This document shows, in pieces, positions 12,135 to 24,670 of a stretch of DNA of 64,000 nt. How positions within the stretch are numbered: the stretch's first letter is position 1; each line of letters starts with the position of its first letter. Under the pieces are notes generated by a model, which was not told the origin of the DNA, made no database searches, and saw only the letters and a list, made by a program, of their open reading frames with translations. The DNA is taken from NCBI GenBank assembly GCA_012295275.1, contig CM022675.1:16380689-16444688 (forward strand), written 5' to 3'. Origin of the DNA: Chrysomallon squamiferum. Its lineage: Eukaryota; Mollusca; Gastropoda; Neomphalida; Peltospiridae. Position numbers and translations under genes: made by a program.

Positions 12135-13097
12135 CAGTGGTTCTCAACCTTTTTTTGCCAATGGCACACCTTGGAACACATGAAAAAATAGCGGTACACC
12201 TGGCTAAATATATATGAAAAATATTTGAATTTTGTAAAATAAAAACATGGCAAGTCATAGACGTCATACAACCGTACACACAGACTAGTCATAGACACCT
12301 AGAATGACTCAAACTAAATAAACAAAAACACAGCTATACTTCATTGCAGTGTTTCGAATTTCATCAGTCAGATAGCTGGCTTCTTTGATGAGAAATTTGT
12401 GCCTGGCTTTTATTCATAATTTCCTCAATGTGTGGTTGAATATGATTCGGACACACCCTCATTTCTTCTTCCATTGTACGTAATCTCTTGCACTTCTTGT
12501 TTTTGATGTTGTTTAATGTTGAGACGCCTAATTCACATATATAAAAAGTTGAAAATTGAAATAAAATTGCTAAAGCTGTTTTACATAATATGGGATACTC
12601 CACTGGAACTGAAATTCAAAATGAATCAATGGGCAGAGTCGAATGTTTTAATTTTAACCCTTGGTCACTAGAAAGGTGGCCAATTCTTCTTCTTCCTGTA
12701 ACTCTAGTTCAGTGTTGGAAGAATGATTTATGAAAGGATCTCTAATTCAATCATACTTTTCTGTCTTTAATGACGGAAAGTAATTGTTTATGCTTTCGTC
12801 CAGGGCTGTCAGATGAGTAAACACAATAAGGATAATTTCTCTAATTCAGGTAGAACGCAATAAAGTGAACATATCAAGATTGCCAGTGATTGTGATTGCT
12901 CTTTTTTTCCAAATCACTATTTTCTTTTTGAGGGCAGATAGCTTGTCTGTTGAAGTGAGAATATTTTTGTTTTTACCTTGCATGCTGTTGTTTGTTTATT
13001 TTGGGATCACGTGGCTTTTGCCTTTTTCTTAGTGTGCCATTCAAAATTTCGCGGCACAGTTAGGAAGATCTTGTGGCACACTGGTTGAGAATCACTG
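12135..13097 (-). mobile_element. hAT transposon copy with 8-bp target duplication
   Basis: The left end is CAGTGGTTCTCAACC and the right end is GGTTGAGAATCACTG, its near-perfect reverse complement. The flanks are CACTAGAC (12127-12134) and CACTAGAG (13098-13105), an 8-bp duplication with one mismatch and the CTAG core favoured by this superfamily. Length is 963 bp, much shorter than a full hAT element, so most of the transposase is missing. Confidence 0.9.
12364..12783 (-). pseudogene. hAT transposase C-terminal fragment
   Basis: The minus-strand frame at 12603-12364 contains YICELGVSTLNNIKNKKCKR, then RLRTMEEEMR and QPHIEEIM. This is the pattern of the hAT C-terminal dimerisation region (compare the usual Y-x-C-E-x-G-F-S-x-L then IK-x-K-x-R-x-RL). 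Upstream on the same strand (to about 12783) a further stretch with NYFPSL, IRDPF and LELQEEE is also typical, but it is broken by in-frame stops. The N-terminal zinc finger and catalytic DDE region are absent. Confidence 0.8.
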
Positions 13098-13225
13098 CAC
13101 TAGAGGAATACACACAACACCAGTTAAGGTTCACGTTAATTGTTTAATTATGATAATCACGTGACTTGATAATAATACATTATACAATCATAAAACATAT
13201 GTTTAAGTAATTTTGATTAATGATA

Positions 13226-14100
13226 TGAGAAAGATCATACAAATACACAATAACAAAAAGAAAATAATTTTCACAGACACTGGCGCGTGAACATCAAAGT
13301 GACTGTTCTCATTTGGTATCATGTGGACACGTTACGCTACAAAAACTTCATATCGGTCAGTTCTGAGTACGTTGTTGTAAAATAATACTTAAAACCATAA
13401 CACGTTTTTGTAAAAAAAAATTATATAAGTATTTATTTCCATTTTCAATGCATGTAAAAAGCAAATTAATTCGAATTATTACCCTGATACATTCATTATA
13501 GTGCAGTTTTAGGAACAAAAAAAAAGCAGTATGTAAAGGTCCGTCAACCGGCTGTATAAAAAAAATAGTTAAAAATTATTTTTTCACTCTTGTTCATTAC
13601 TAAGCGCTTCATATTAAACTAAACTGGTATTTTTGAGCTGATTGTGTGGTAAAGTTATCAGAAAGATGGGTGGGTGTCAGATGTTTGAACAGGAGAGCAC
13701 TTTCAGCGCTTCCACAGTCTCGTCTCTCTCTGTCTCTCTGTCTCTCACAGTGAACTTATGGTTTATAGGATAACCACTCTACTTTGCTGACTGTTTACTA
13801 TTTAAAAGCAGCCGTGCATTGCTTAACAGTTTTTTTACTTATTATTTTCTTTTCTTTTCTTTTCTTTATTTTCTTTAGATTTTTTTTTTTTTTTTTTATT
13901 ATTATTATTTTTTTATATTTCAATAAAAGTAATGAAAGACGGAATATTCATGTCGCCCTCATTATCGATTTGTATATTTTTCTTTTGTCTATCTTCACGT
14001 TTTTAAAAAATTATTTATGTATTTTTATTTTTCATTTTTTAAAAAATCTTTTTTTATGCTGCTTTCATATTACTATTTTAAAATAAAATAAAATGTATAC
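13226..14100. other. AT- and pyrimidine-rich stretch
   Basis: No gene. It contains CTCTCTGTCT repeats at 13720-13750 and a long T-rich tract at 13830-13915. The 100-codon frame at 13784-14086 (+) is a translation of the T-rich tract. Confidence 0.5.
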
Positions 14101-14360
14101 TCAACAACACTTGTTTATAAGTTTATAATATTACTTTTGCAATTCTTAATCCTTTTTTTAAATTATTATTATTAGTAGTAGTAGTAGTACTAGTAGTAGC
14201 TGCAGTCTTGACTATTTTATTTTAAGAAAGTTACCCTAATTTCAAAAAATTATTGCACTTTTTAATTCTTAAAGTATATGCTTAATTTGTGCATTTATAT
14301 TACTGCAAAGCTGTAAAATTTCTAAATAAAATGTTTACATCAATTTCTCATTTGTTTTAA
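14101..14360 (+). repeat. Diverged interspersed repeat related to 59520-59830
   Basis: Shared order of landmarks: TTATAAGTTTATAA-like start, ATTATTATTA plus GTAGTAGTA, TTTTATTTTAAG, TTACCCTAA, ACTGCAAA / GCTGCAAA and CAATTTCTCATTTGTTTTAATTAG-like end. Confidence 0.6.
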
Positions 14361-14739
14361 TTAGTTGAATACTGCAAAGTATCAAGTTACAAACTGTTTA
14401 AATTTTATAAAGTCAGCTTTTTAATTACAGTTTGAATGTACATTTGTGATGTACATATTAATAAATTAATATTAGCAAAATATGTACATATTAGTAAAAT
14501 ATATCTAAATTAAGACTGATCATCAGTTGCTGACTTCATCATCCTATTAATACTTGCATATTTGACGGGTTCAGGGGTTTGTTTCTCCCCCACCAACCAA
14601 ATGGCTTGATAATGGTTTACATGTTTCCATGAGAACTGGCTTCATCGCTCGATGATTCCTATTGAAGTCAAAATAAAACAGTTATTAATATAACTTATTA
14701 CTTTCATTAAATAACATCTTTAGAACTGTCGGATCTAAA

Positions 14740-14870
14740 AATGACGCCTTGTTGTGAACGGCGTCTGACAGTCTATGAAATTCATGGTGTACAACTGTTT
14801 ATACTTAAAATGAGATGTTAAATGTGATGAACTGACATCCTTCGCACGGCCGCAGTTTGGGTGACCCTGG
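14740..14870 (-). mobile_element. hAT-like terminal repeat, one end
   Basis: The right end reads GGCCGCAGTTTGGGTGACCC on the plus strand, so the element would begin CAGGGTCACCCAAACTGCGG on the minus strand, resembling a hAT terminus. The other end is not recognised. Confidence 0.35.
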
Positions 14871-14874
14871 TGTA

Positions 14875-15160
14875 GATACAATTTATTTTTATTATCATAA
14901 TTATTCTTTTCTTCTTTTTCCCTTCTTCTTCTTTTTTTATTTTTATTTTATTATTATTTTTTTTTAATTATTATTCACCTAGGTAAAAATTAAATGCAAC
15001 AATAAAACATTATATGTACAGATTAGCTTCAGTTAGTTGTCTGTTTTTATTGGTTTTCTGTATTTGTTAGAGATCTGTAAAACAAATGAATTAATATTTA
15101 AACACACCTCAGTGGTTAGTAAGTGAAGCATGTTTGTAAAAGTAAACATATTGGGGGTTT
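14875..15160. other. T-rich simple sequence
   Basis: Poly-pyrimidine and TTATT-type sequence; no gene seen. Confidence 0.5.
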
Positions 15161-15164
15161 TATA

Positions 15165-15165
15165 T

Positions 15166-15209
<44 letters not shown>
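15165..15209 (+). repeat. (TA)n microsatellite
   Basis: An alternating TA tract of about 44 bp. Confidence 0.9.
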
Positions 15210-15212
<3 letters not shown>

Positions 15213-15219
15213 GTAATAA

Positions 15220-15450
15220 TTACATTGAAATAATTATATTATCTTTTTAATAACAGTTTCATCCAAGTAAATATGTTCTTTTTATAAAGTAATTATATCA
15301 GAGATTATGTTGTTTTTTATATAATAATTATATCAAGAATATATATTATTTTTATATATATAATAATTATACCAGGCTAAATATAATGCTTTCATGCAGT
15401 AATTATATCAGAGTAAATATTCAGGTTTTAAATAATAATTATAATCATAT
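15220..15450 (+). repeat. Irregular repeat with TAATTATATCA core
   Basis: Five or so diverged units of roughly 40-60 bp, each containing TAATTATATCA or a close variant. The same family occurs at 58705-58975. Confidence 0.7.
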
Positions 15451-15459
15451 TTACGTTTC

Positions 15460-15691
15460 TGTTATCAGTCACCTGTATAGCATTTGTTTTCATTTCACTC
15501 ATATGTAATGAAGATATGGCGGATGCTACGTACTTTCAATTCACGTTAGAAAAATGTGTGATTTACACTGGTTTTTCTTTGTTTACAAGTACACTGATAA
15601 AAAACACAAAGTATCCACTGCAGGTCTTGTCTTATTTTTAGTGTCCTGCAAAGTTCCAATAAAGATAATTCATATATTTTTAATATATATG

Positions 15692-15727
<36 letters not shown>

Positions 15728-17490
15728 AATATATTAAATAAATAATTAATGCTACACATTTACTTTGTTATCATAACCTTTACATTTTTGTTTCTGTATT
15801 GATTAAATAGTTTAAGGAAGACACACACGTAACATGTGAAGTGTTAACAGTTATTTTCTATCTTTTTTATCTTAAGACTAGTACCTTACTATATACTCGT
15901 ACACAGATAATACTTTATTAGAACGTCAACACAACTTCAGCTGGTAACAAGGAGATTTAGAAAAGTACTGGTATTATTTAATCAAGTCTAAATATGAAAA
16001 GAAAAATAACAAACAACAGCAGTCAATTTACAGATGACTTTTTACTTTTTGCTTCTTTTAAAGTTTTATCTTTATTTATTTTTTATGATTTTTATTTTTA
16101 TTAATTTTTTTAAATAAAAGTTTTATTCATAAACGAAGAGCCTAATAACAAGGAGGACGATTCAATTAGACTGTAAAGCAAATTTTAACAAAGCAGTCAG
16201 CAGTTTAAACAACTTCATTCATTTGTCTTGAATCCTATTTAGTATTATTCAGATCATACACTTTCATCAGTTTAGCCACTGTACTTCAGTTTCACTTACC
16301 TAAAAGTTCAGAGTTAATACAGAGGTCATAATGCAAGGTATTCCCCACTATGTAAACTAATAATAAATATAAGAAACACAATTAGAAAATTAGTGTTTAA
16401 TCTCTGCAACAGAAATAAAACATATGAAAGAAATTAAGAAAACAATATTTAATTAAGAATAATTGTACACTTGATCTACCAACCAAATTAAATTAAATAA
16501 ACAAGAAAATAATAATTAACTACATGAAAGAAACTTTTGCATTTGTGTTTTATTTATATTAGCGTACTGGTTCAACCTCTTTATTTCTAAATGAAGTCAG
16601 TTTTTCTCGACGTTATTTGAAAATCTGAAAATGATCAAATTTGACAGTCATAAATATTTCCTTAGTTCATGTGTGTTATCACTATTAATCAACATGAACG
16701 AACTCATCAAATCAGTTTTTATTCTTCTTCAGTCAATTTTCTACATATACAGGCAACAGCATCTGAGTCACAGAGGTAAAAATAAAAATAAAAATAAAAA
16801 TTACTCTTCTTTAGAAAAACAAATATTCATCATTTCCTCATTTAGTATGCAAAATATATAGCATAGCATATTAAATAAATAAATAAATAAATAAAAAGGT
16901 TCTTCATTATTCAGCATAGCTAATTCATGATAGCCACTCAAGTACAGATTCAGAACTGTCAGACTTTTCACTCTCATTGTCTGTTCTCTTATTATTATTT
17001 TGAACAGATTAAGGATATAATTTGTGAAAAGAAATATGTATGAAAAAGCGTCTGTTAACTTTGTTTCTGACGTCACCGTTTCCGAGAAGTACGTAAGACG
17101 TCAGTAAGCGACTGACGTTGTTGACAGCTAACACACAGTAGCGGCTCGGGCAAGGCAGAGTATTTTATGCCAGCTTTGAATACGAGAAAAACTCTGTAAG
17201 CTAAACATTTCTTTACAGACTAAAAATATATATGGAAGATTACTGGTTCTATTTACTGTATTATAAGATTTAAATGTAAAATAATATGTTTCGATAAACA
17301 TTTTGAACAAATGCTTCTGATAAAGAAATAATGAGAGGACGTATACTTCTCTGTGTGTGTGTGTGTATGAATTATGCACTCTTAATTTTTTGTCTTTTCC
17401 TTCTTTCTCTAGGCCTTCCAGAATTATCTCCCTTTCTCAGAATCGTACTGTAGATGCAGTTAAGATTTTAATTCAAATTCATACTAATGT
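15460..17490. other. Gene-poor AT-rich stretch
   Basis: No supported gene. It contains ATCT microsatellite at 15700-15725, AAAAT repeats at 16775-16800, AAAT repeats at 16875-16897 and a GTGTGT run at 17353-17367. Around 17060-17150 the sequence is richer in CpG and has TGACGTCA at 17068-17075. This could be an upstream regulatory region, but no downstream exon can be shown. Confidence 0.4.
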
Positions 17491-17950
17491 GACAGGATTA
17501 GTGGGCATTTACGTGTGCACTTGTGTGAATGACGTGTGTATGTGTGTAAGAAAGTGTGGATGTATGGGGATTCTGTTAGAGAGACACGTGTGTGTCTGAA
17601 AGCGAGAGTCCAGGATGATGTCTGTTGCTGTTTGGGAATGTGAAAGGAGGAGTGGGTACATACGTGTGTATCAGTAAGAAAGTGCGTTTGTGTGTTAAAG
17701 AGAGAGGATGGGTATGTACACGTGTGGGTGAAAGAGAGTGTGCATGTGTATGGGTGTGTTTGCGTTGAAGTGATTGGGAAAGGAGTGGGTACATACGTGT
17801 GTATGAGTAAAAAAGTGTGGTTATACGTATTTGTGTGTTAGAGAAAGGATAAGTATATGCATGTGTGAATGAAACAGTGTGCACGTGTTTGGTGCATGTG
17901 ATGAAGTGTGATAAGCATGCGAATGTGAAAGGAGTCGGTATATAACAGAG
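17490..17950 (+). repeat. Degenerate edge of the large satellite
   Basis: Diverged units with TGTGTGTTAGAGAGA, GGATGGGTATG and GTGTGAATGAAA motifs. They resemble the roughly 60-bp units at 60176-60420 more than the 110-bp units that follow, so this edge may keep the older form. Confidence 0.7.
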
Positions 17951-20900
17951 TGTGAAAGGTGTAGTGATATATACATGTGTGAGTGAAAGACAGGGTACAT
18001 GTGAATGGGTGTAGTATGGGTGTGTGTTAGGGTGTGTGTTAGGGTGGGTACATACAGAGTGTGAAAGGTGTAGTGATATATACATGTGTGAGTGAAAGAC
18101 AGGGTACATGTGAATGGGTGTAGTATGGGTGTGTGTTAGGGTGTGTGTTAGGGTGGGTACATAACAAAGTGTGAAAGGTGTAGTGATATATACATGTGTG
18201 AGTGAAAGACAGGGTACATGTGAATGGGTGTAGTATGGGTGTGTGTTAGGGTGTGTGTTAGGGTGGGTACATAACAAAGTGTGAAAGGTGTAGTGATATA
18301 TACATGTGTGAGTGAAAGACAGGGTACATGTGAATGGGTGTGAATGTGTTAGGGTGTGTGTTAGGGTGTGTGTTGTGTGTGGGTGGGTACATAACAAAGT
18401 GTGAAAGGTGTAGTGATATATACATGTGTGAATGAAAGACAGGGTACATGTGAATGGGTGTAGTATGGGTGTGTGTTAGGGTGTGTGTTAGGGTGGGTAC
18501 ATAACAAAGTGTGAAAGGTGTAGTGGTATATACATGTGTGAATGAAAGACAGGGTACATGTGAATGGGTGTAGTATGGGTGTATGTTAGGGTGGGTACAT
18601 AACAAAGTGTGAAAGGTGTAGTGATATATACATGTGTGAGTGAAAGACAGGGTACATGTGAATGGGTGTAGTATGGGTGTGTGTTAGGGTGTGTGTTAGG
18701 ATTGGGTACATACAGAGTGTGAAAGGTGTAGTGATATATACATGTGTGAGTGAAAGACAGGGTACATGTGAATGGGTGTAGTATGGGTGTGTGTTAGGGT
18801 GTGTGTTAGGGTGGGTACATAACAAAGTGTGAAAGGTGTAGTGATATATACATGTGTGAGTGAAAGACAGGGTACATGTGAATGGGTGTAGTATGGGTGT
18901 GTGTTAGGGTGTGTGTTAGGGTGGGTACATAACAAAGTGTGAAAGGTGTAGTGATATATACATGTGTGAGTGAAAGACAGGGTACATGTGAATGTGAATG
19001 GGTGTGTGTATGGGTGTGTGTTAGGGTGTGTGTTAGGGTGGGTACACACAAAGTGTGAAAAGGTGTAGTGATATATACATGTGTGAATGAAAAGACATTT
19101 ACATGTACATGTGAATGGGTGTAGTATGGGTGTGTGTTAGGGTGGGTACATAACAAAGTGTGAAAGGTGTAGTGATATATACATGTGTGAGTGAAAGACA
19201 GGGTACATGTGAATGGGTGTAGTATGGGTGTGTGTTAGGGTGTGTGTTAGGGTGGGTACATAACAAAGTGTGAAAGGTGTAGTGGTATATACATGTGTGA
19301 GTGAAAGACAGGGTACATGTGAATGGGTGTGTGTTAGGGTGTGTGTTAGGGTGGGTACATAACAAAGTGTGAAAGGTGTAGTGATATATACATGTGTGAG
19401 TGAAAGACAGGGTACATGTGAATGGGTGTAGTATGGGTGTGTGTTAGGGTGTGTGTTAGGGTGGGTTAGTGTGAAAAGGTGATTATATATACATAACAAA
19501 GTGTGAAAGGTGTAGTGGTATATACATGTGTGAATGAATATACAAGTGAAAACAGGGTACATGTGAATGGGTGTAGTATGGGTGTGTGTATGGGTGTATG
19601 TTAGGGTGGGTACATAACAAAGTGTGAAAGGTGTAGTGATATATACATGTGTGAGTGAAAGACAGGGTACATGTGAATGGGTGTAGTATGGGTGTGTGTT
19701 AGGGTGTGTGTTAGGGTGGGTACATAACAAAGTGTGAAAGGTGTAGTGATATATACATGTGTGAGTGAAAGACAGGGTACATGTGAATGGGTGTAGTATG
19801 GGTGTGTGTTAGGGTGTGTGTTAGGGTGGGTACATACAGAGTGTGAAAGGTGTAGTGATATATACATGTGTGAGAGAAAGACAGGGTACATGTGAATGGG
19901 TGTAGTATGGGTGTGTGTTAGGGTGTGTGTTAGGGTGGGTACATAACAAAGTGTGAAAGGTGTAGTGGTATATACATGTGTGAGTGAAAGACAGGGTACA
20001 TGTGAATGGGTGTAGTATGGGTGTGTGTTAGGGTGTGTGTTAGGGTGGGTACACACAGAGTGTGAAAGGTGTAGTGATATATACATGTGTGAGTGAAAGA
20101 CAGGGTACATGTGAATGGGTGTAGTATGGGTGTGTGTTAGGGTGTGTGTTAGGGTGGGTACATAACAAAGTGTGAAAGGTGTAGTGATATATACATGTGT
20201 GAGTGAAAGACAGGGTACATGTGAATGGGTGTAGTATGGGTGTGTGTTAGGGTGTGTGTTAGGGTGGGTACATAACAAAGTGTGAAAGGTGTAGTGGTAT
20301 ATACATGTGTGAGTGAAAGACAGGGTACATGTGAATGGGTGTAGTATGGGTGTGTGTTAGGGTGTGTGTTAGGGTGTGTGTTAGGGTGGGTACATACAGA
20401 GTGTGAAAGGTGTAGTGATATATACATGTGTGAGAGAAAGACAGGGTACATGTGTATGGGTGTAGTATGGGTGTAGTATGGGTGTGTGTTAGGGTGGGTA
20501 CATACAGAGTGTGAAAGGTGTAGTGATATATACATGTGTGAGTGAAAGACAGGGTACATGTGAACATGTGAATGGTGTGTGTTAGAATGTGTGGTGTGTG
20601 TTAGGGTGTGTGTTAGGGTGGGTACATAACAAAGTGTGAAAGGTGTAGTGGTATATACATGTGTGAGTGAAAGACAGGGTACATGTGAATGGGTGTAGTA
20701 TGGTGTGTGTTAGGGTGTGTGTTAGGGTGGGTACATAACAAAGTGTGAAAGGTGTAGTGATATATACATGTGTGAGAGAAAGACAGGGTACATGTGTATG
20801 GGTGTAGTATGGGTGTAGTATGGGTGTGTGTTAGGGTGGGTACATAACAGAGTGTGAAAGGTGTAGTGATATATACATGTGTGAGTGAAAGACAGGGTAC

Positions 20901-20985
20901 ATGTGTATGGGTGTAGTATGGGTGTGTGTTAGGATGTGTGCTAGGGTGGGTACATAACAGAGTGTGAAAGGGTGTGTAAAAGGTG
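17950..20985 (+). repeat. 110-bp satellite array, about 27 units
   Basis: The unit runs from GTGGGTACATAACAAAGTGT through GTGAAAGACAGGGTACATGT to GTGTGTTAGGGTGTGTGTTA. ATAACAAAGT recurs at 18161 and 18271, giving a period of 110 bp. Variant units differ by the number of GTGTGTTAGG modules, by ACATACAGAG versus ACATAACAAAG, and by GATATATACA versus GGTATATACA. Short insertions occur at 19060-19110 and 19470-19560. The TTAGGG-containing module resembles degenerate telomere sequence but is not a telomere. The minus strand is free of stops over long spans. Confidence 0.95.
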
Positions 20986-22285
20986 GTTGAGATGTTTGTG
21001 GAGATGAGTTAAAATGATAATTAAATAATGTAAGATAATTTCTTTTCTTTAAAAAATACTTAATATTTTCTTTTAGGTGTTGATATGTTTTGTTATTTTT
21101 AATTGTTGATATTTTTGTTATTTTTGATTGTTGATATTTCTTGTTATTTTTAATTGTTGATAATTAATGTATATTTAGCACTTCGAGAACGAGGTGAATG
21201 TCAAAGAATTATAAAGCTGTAACCTGCTCTGACTCTGCCTTGATCTCAACTGTCTGCTGGGAGGTTAAACATTGGATTCTGATTTTTCAAAATTAGCATC
21301 TAGGATTCTTTTACAAATATGATATATATATATATATATATACCTATTATCATTATATATCCGATATCATTTATTTTGTTGGACCATATAAATCTGCGTC
21401 CAAATTATTTTAGTATTCTTTTCATTAAGCCGACACTTTTAAATCTGTTTTTTCATAGTGTATGTCACAAGAAACATGTATTTTTTATGACACTAAACAA
21501 CATATTTTTGTGTTTATTGAAGTCTTTGATTAAACAACATGTATTTTATTCATAATTTAGGATTGGGATAATTTGATAAGTAGTCTTAGGGATTCACTAA
21601 ATAAATAAATGTATTTTGAGTTAATTCTCCCTCATGTTAATTAACATAAGAAATAAGAACTTTAAGAAGAAATGCATAGTTATATTTAAATTATTTAATA
21701 CTTAAGTGACTAAAAAATTACGGAAAAAGTAAAATTAAAATAGATTAATTTTTATTTTTTAATTCCTTCATTATAAAATATGAGAAATGTAGATATGAAT
21801 TATTAAATGAGTGGTATTCACTTTTATTGTTTCAAACTTAATTGGATATATATTGTGTAACATTAAATGTTAGTAAACGATAAGAAAATTCATAGAAAAG
21901 CAAGTAAATGAAAATTGCTAAATAAATAAATAAATACAAATTAAAAATTCAGAATGTAAATAAATAAATAAATAAATAAATAAGAAAGTAAGTAAATAAG
22001 GAAGTATATAAGTAGGTGAACAAATAAATAAATAAATGAAAGTTTCAAATATTTTCAAATGATTTCATGTATTTTGAAAAACATTCTGACCAAGTAATCT
22101 TTAAGAAAAATATTTCATAATAAGTTTAAACAAAGTGAGAATTGTTTGTATCTAAAATGCAGCGACACGGAGTCACCTGGTGAGTGATGACACCCCCACC
22201 TCGTAGTGGCTAATACGGTAATTTGTACTTGAAAATGGATTACCGGGGGACTGTTCACCATAGGTACAAAATATCTGAAGTGTAT
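20986..22285. other. AT-rich stretch with AAAT microsatellites
   Basis: No gene. The segment at 20960-21045 next to the satellite matches 60465-60545, sharing AAAAGGTGGTTGAGATGTTT and the following bases. TTGATATTTTTGTTATTTT-type repeats are at 21075-21165. AAAT runs are at 21923-21990 and 22025-22040. Confidence 0.55.
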
Positions 22286-22287
22286 GT

Positions 22288-22673
<386 letters not shown>

Positions 22674-22679
22674 ATAATA

Positions 22680-23895
22680 AAACTAAACTGATACACATTT
22701 TTTTTTCTCTACATTACCCCATCAAAATATTATGTAGTATTTTCATAATAAAGAATTCATTTTAAATCAAATCTTAATTTATCATGGGTTTTTGTTATTC
22801 TTTCTTCTGAGCTTTTTTGTTTTTGTTTATTTGTTGTTTGTGTGTGTGGATGTGTGTGTGTATGTGTGTGTGTTTTCTTTTTTTCTTTGTGATGAATCGT
22901 TATTATTATTATTATCATTATCATCATCATCATCTGTGTATTAATTAGCTGATATTATAGTTTAGATTAACGAACTCCATGAATGTAATATTAATTATCA
23001 CCAAATAAGCTATAGTTTAATATGATTATAAAAAATAGCAACCTTCTTCATGATGCTATGTAATTATTCATAACTTCATTAATGAAGTAAATTGCAGAAA
23101 GAATAATGTAGTTACTGTACGATTGTATAGGCGAAAAATAAATAAATAAATAAATATGGTTAATCACATGAGCGAGAAATACTTTCATTTTACTTTAAAG
23201 TGACAAACATTGGAATGGTTACCACAGAAAGTGATTCCAGACAGAAATACAGCAAGGAGATGACATAGGTTACATTAACCCTTTCTTGATTTCCATGAGT
23301 CCTGAGACACGTACGGGATTCACAACACCTGTTTTTGACGCTCCACCATTCGACTTCTTTGTACTCGAGTCCTGCTAACTCAAACACAACTTTCTAGAGA
23401 CCAACAGCCAGTCTCAGTCACTTGTAGAAGAAAGTGTTGTGTTGTTATCCTCTTTTTGTTCCCTGTGATAATTTGCTCGTCGCTGACTTTTCGTAGATGC
23501 AAAAGTCGTGATAATTATGTTTTTAATAAAACTTTAACTTGACCAATTATTCAAAAACTAAACTGAGATAATTAATTTCATTTAAAATGCAAATATACTT
23601 TGAACGTTTGAACTAAACATTTAGCGAAATTTTAATAAATTATTTAATATTCAAAGTAACATTAACAGATCCACTAACAATATTAGTGAGAATGGATCGA
23701 GAATCAAAAAATGCCAGAGTGGAAGGGACAGAGATGATGACGATGTTGATGACGTTATTAGCAGGATGTAGCAGCATTGACAAATATAATGGACAAATAG
23801 CTAGAGATGAGCGGTATGAATGACTTCGTGAAACAGAAAAATATTTGTTTTACACAAAACCAGAGACACGTTGTTACGTACGATGCACGTTACTG
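22680..23895. other. AT-rich stretch, no gene recognised
   Basis: It holds TG-rich sequence at 22835-22875, ATT/ATC repeats at 22898-22935 and AAAT at 23135-23155. The 65-codon frame at 23387-23190 (minus) has five cysteines but no recognisable domain. Confidence 0.4.
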
Positions 23896-24104
23896 AGAAA
23901 GAGTCGTAACGCTAGCAGTTATTTAGAGAGGAAAAAGTAAAATAGTCTACTGCAATAACAGTAACACAAAAAGTGCAACACCTGAGCTGATCAAACACCA
24001 GTGCAATAGCAACCCTAACGATTCGGTCTTAGTTACAATACCTGTAGGGTCTTATAGTTTAGTTCTGTTGTTTTTTAGCCTTGCTTTTTTCTTTCTTTCT
24101 TTCT

Positions 24105-24235
24105 ATCTTTGTTATTGTTATTATTATTATTATTATCATTATCATCATCGTCGTCATCATCGACATCATCATCATCATCATCATTATTACTGTTATTGTT
24201 CCTATTGTTGTTGGTGTTGTTGTTGTTACCTTTGC
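24105..24235 (+). repeat. ATT/ATC/GTT microsatellite cluster
   Basis: Runs of TTATTATTA, TCATCATCATC and GTTGTTGTT follow each other. The right-arm counterpart (about 53770-53860) is shorter. The serine, isoleucine and histidine rich frames here are repeat translations. Confidence 0.85.
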
Positions 24236-24399
24236 TTCTTTTTGTGCATGTTCTGGTATATTTGAAATATAGTGTATTTGTTTTACATATAAACAGTCTT
24301 TTGCCTCTCAGTTTTAACTTCTTTTTTCTCTTGTATCCATGCGTTCCCCAACATTGTCTGTGTGCAGTCTAACATAAGTCTGTTGAATATGTCCATTCC

Positions 24400-24670
24400 T
24401 AAACACATACGAACATACCAAATACACACATACACCGGCACGTACCTGTGCATACAAATACACGTACATAAATACGTACATACGAATGTACAATCATATA
24501 GACAGATATACATACATAGATACATACACACATACATATATACATACATGCACAAACACATAACAAATACATACAAATGTATATACGAACGTACACTCAG
24601 ACATCATAATTACATCCATAAACATATATATGCATTCATGCATACATACAGACATACGTACATACACGAA
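24400..24670 (+). repeat. ACATACAT-type microsatellite
   Basis: Irregular ACAT/ACAC/GTAC repeats. The right-arm counterpart at about 53200-53600 contains an extra block of some 115 bp. Confidence 0.8.

Larger units (their letters stand above)
12040..13225. repeat. Older interspersed repeat split by a hAT insertion
   Basis: The right part (about 13100-13225) matches 34545-34680 in direct orientation, sharing AGTTAAGGT, TTAATTATGATA and GTGACTTGATAATAATACA. The left part (about 12070-12105) matches 34497-34535 in reverse. The hAT element at 12135-13097 interrupts it. Confidence 0.65.

Noticed and set aside
16631-17076. Overlapping plus and minus frames near the CRE palindrome as a gene
   Set aside because: Both are low-complexity, contain simple-repeat sequence and have no recognised domain.
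17576-20567. Long minus-strand reading frames (up to 273 codons) rich in Thr, His and Pro
   Set aside because: They are translations of the 110-bp satellite, overlap one another in different frames and lack any domain.
17950-20985. CRISPR array or telomere
   Set aside because: Units are contiguous with no unique spacers, and the TTAGGG modules are separated by GTGTG sequence in an internal position; this is a satellite.
23757-24372. Ser-, Ile- and His-rich frames
   Set aside because: They are translations of trinucleotide repeats in three frames.
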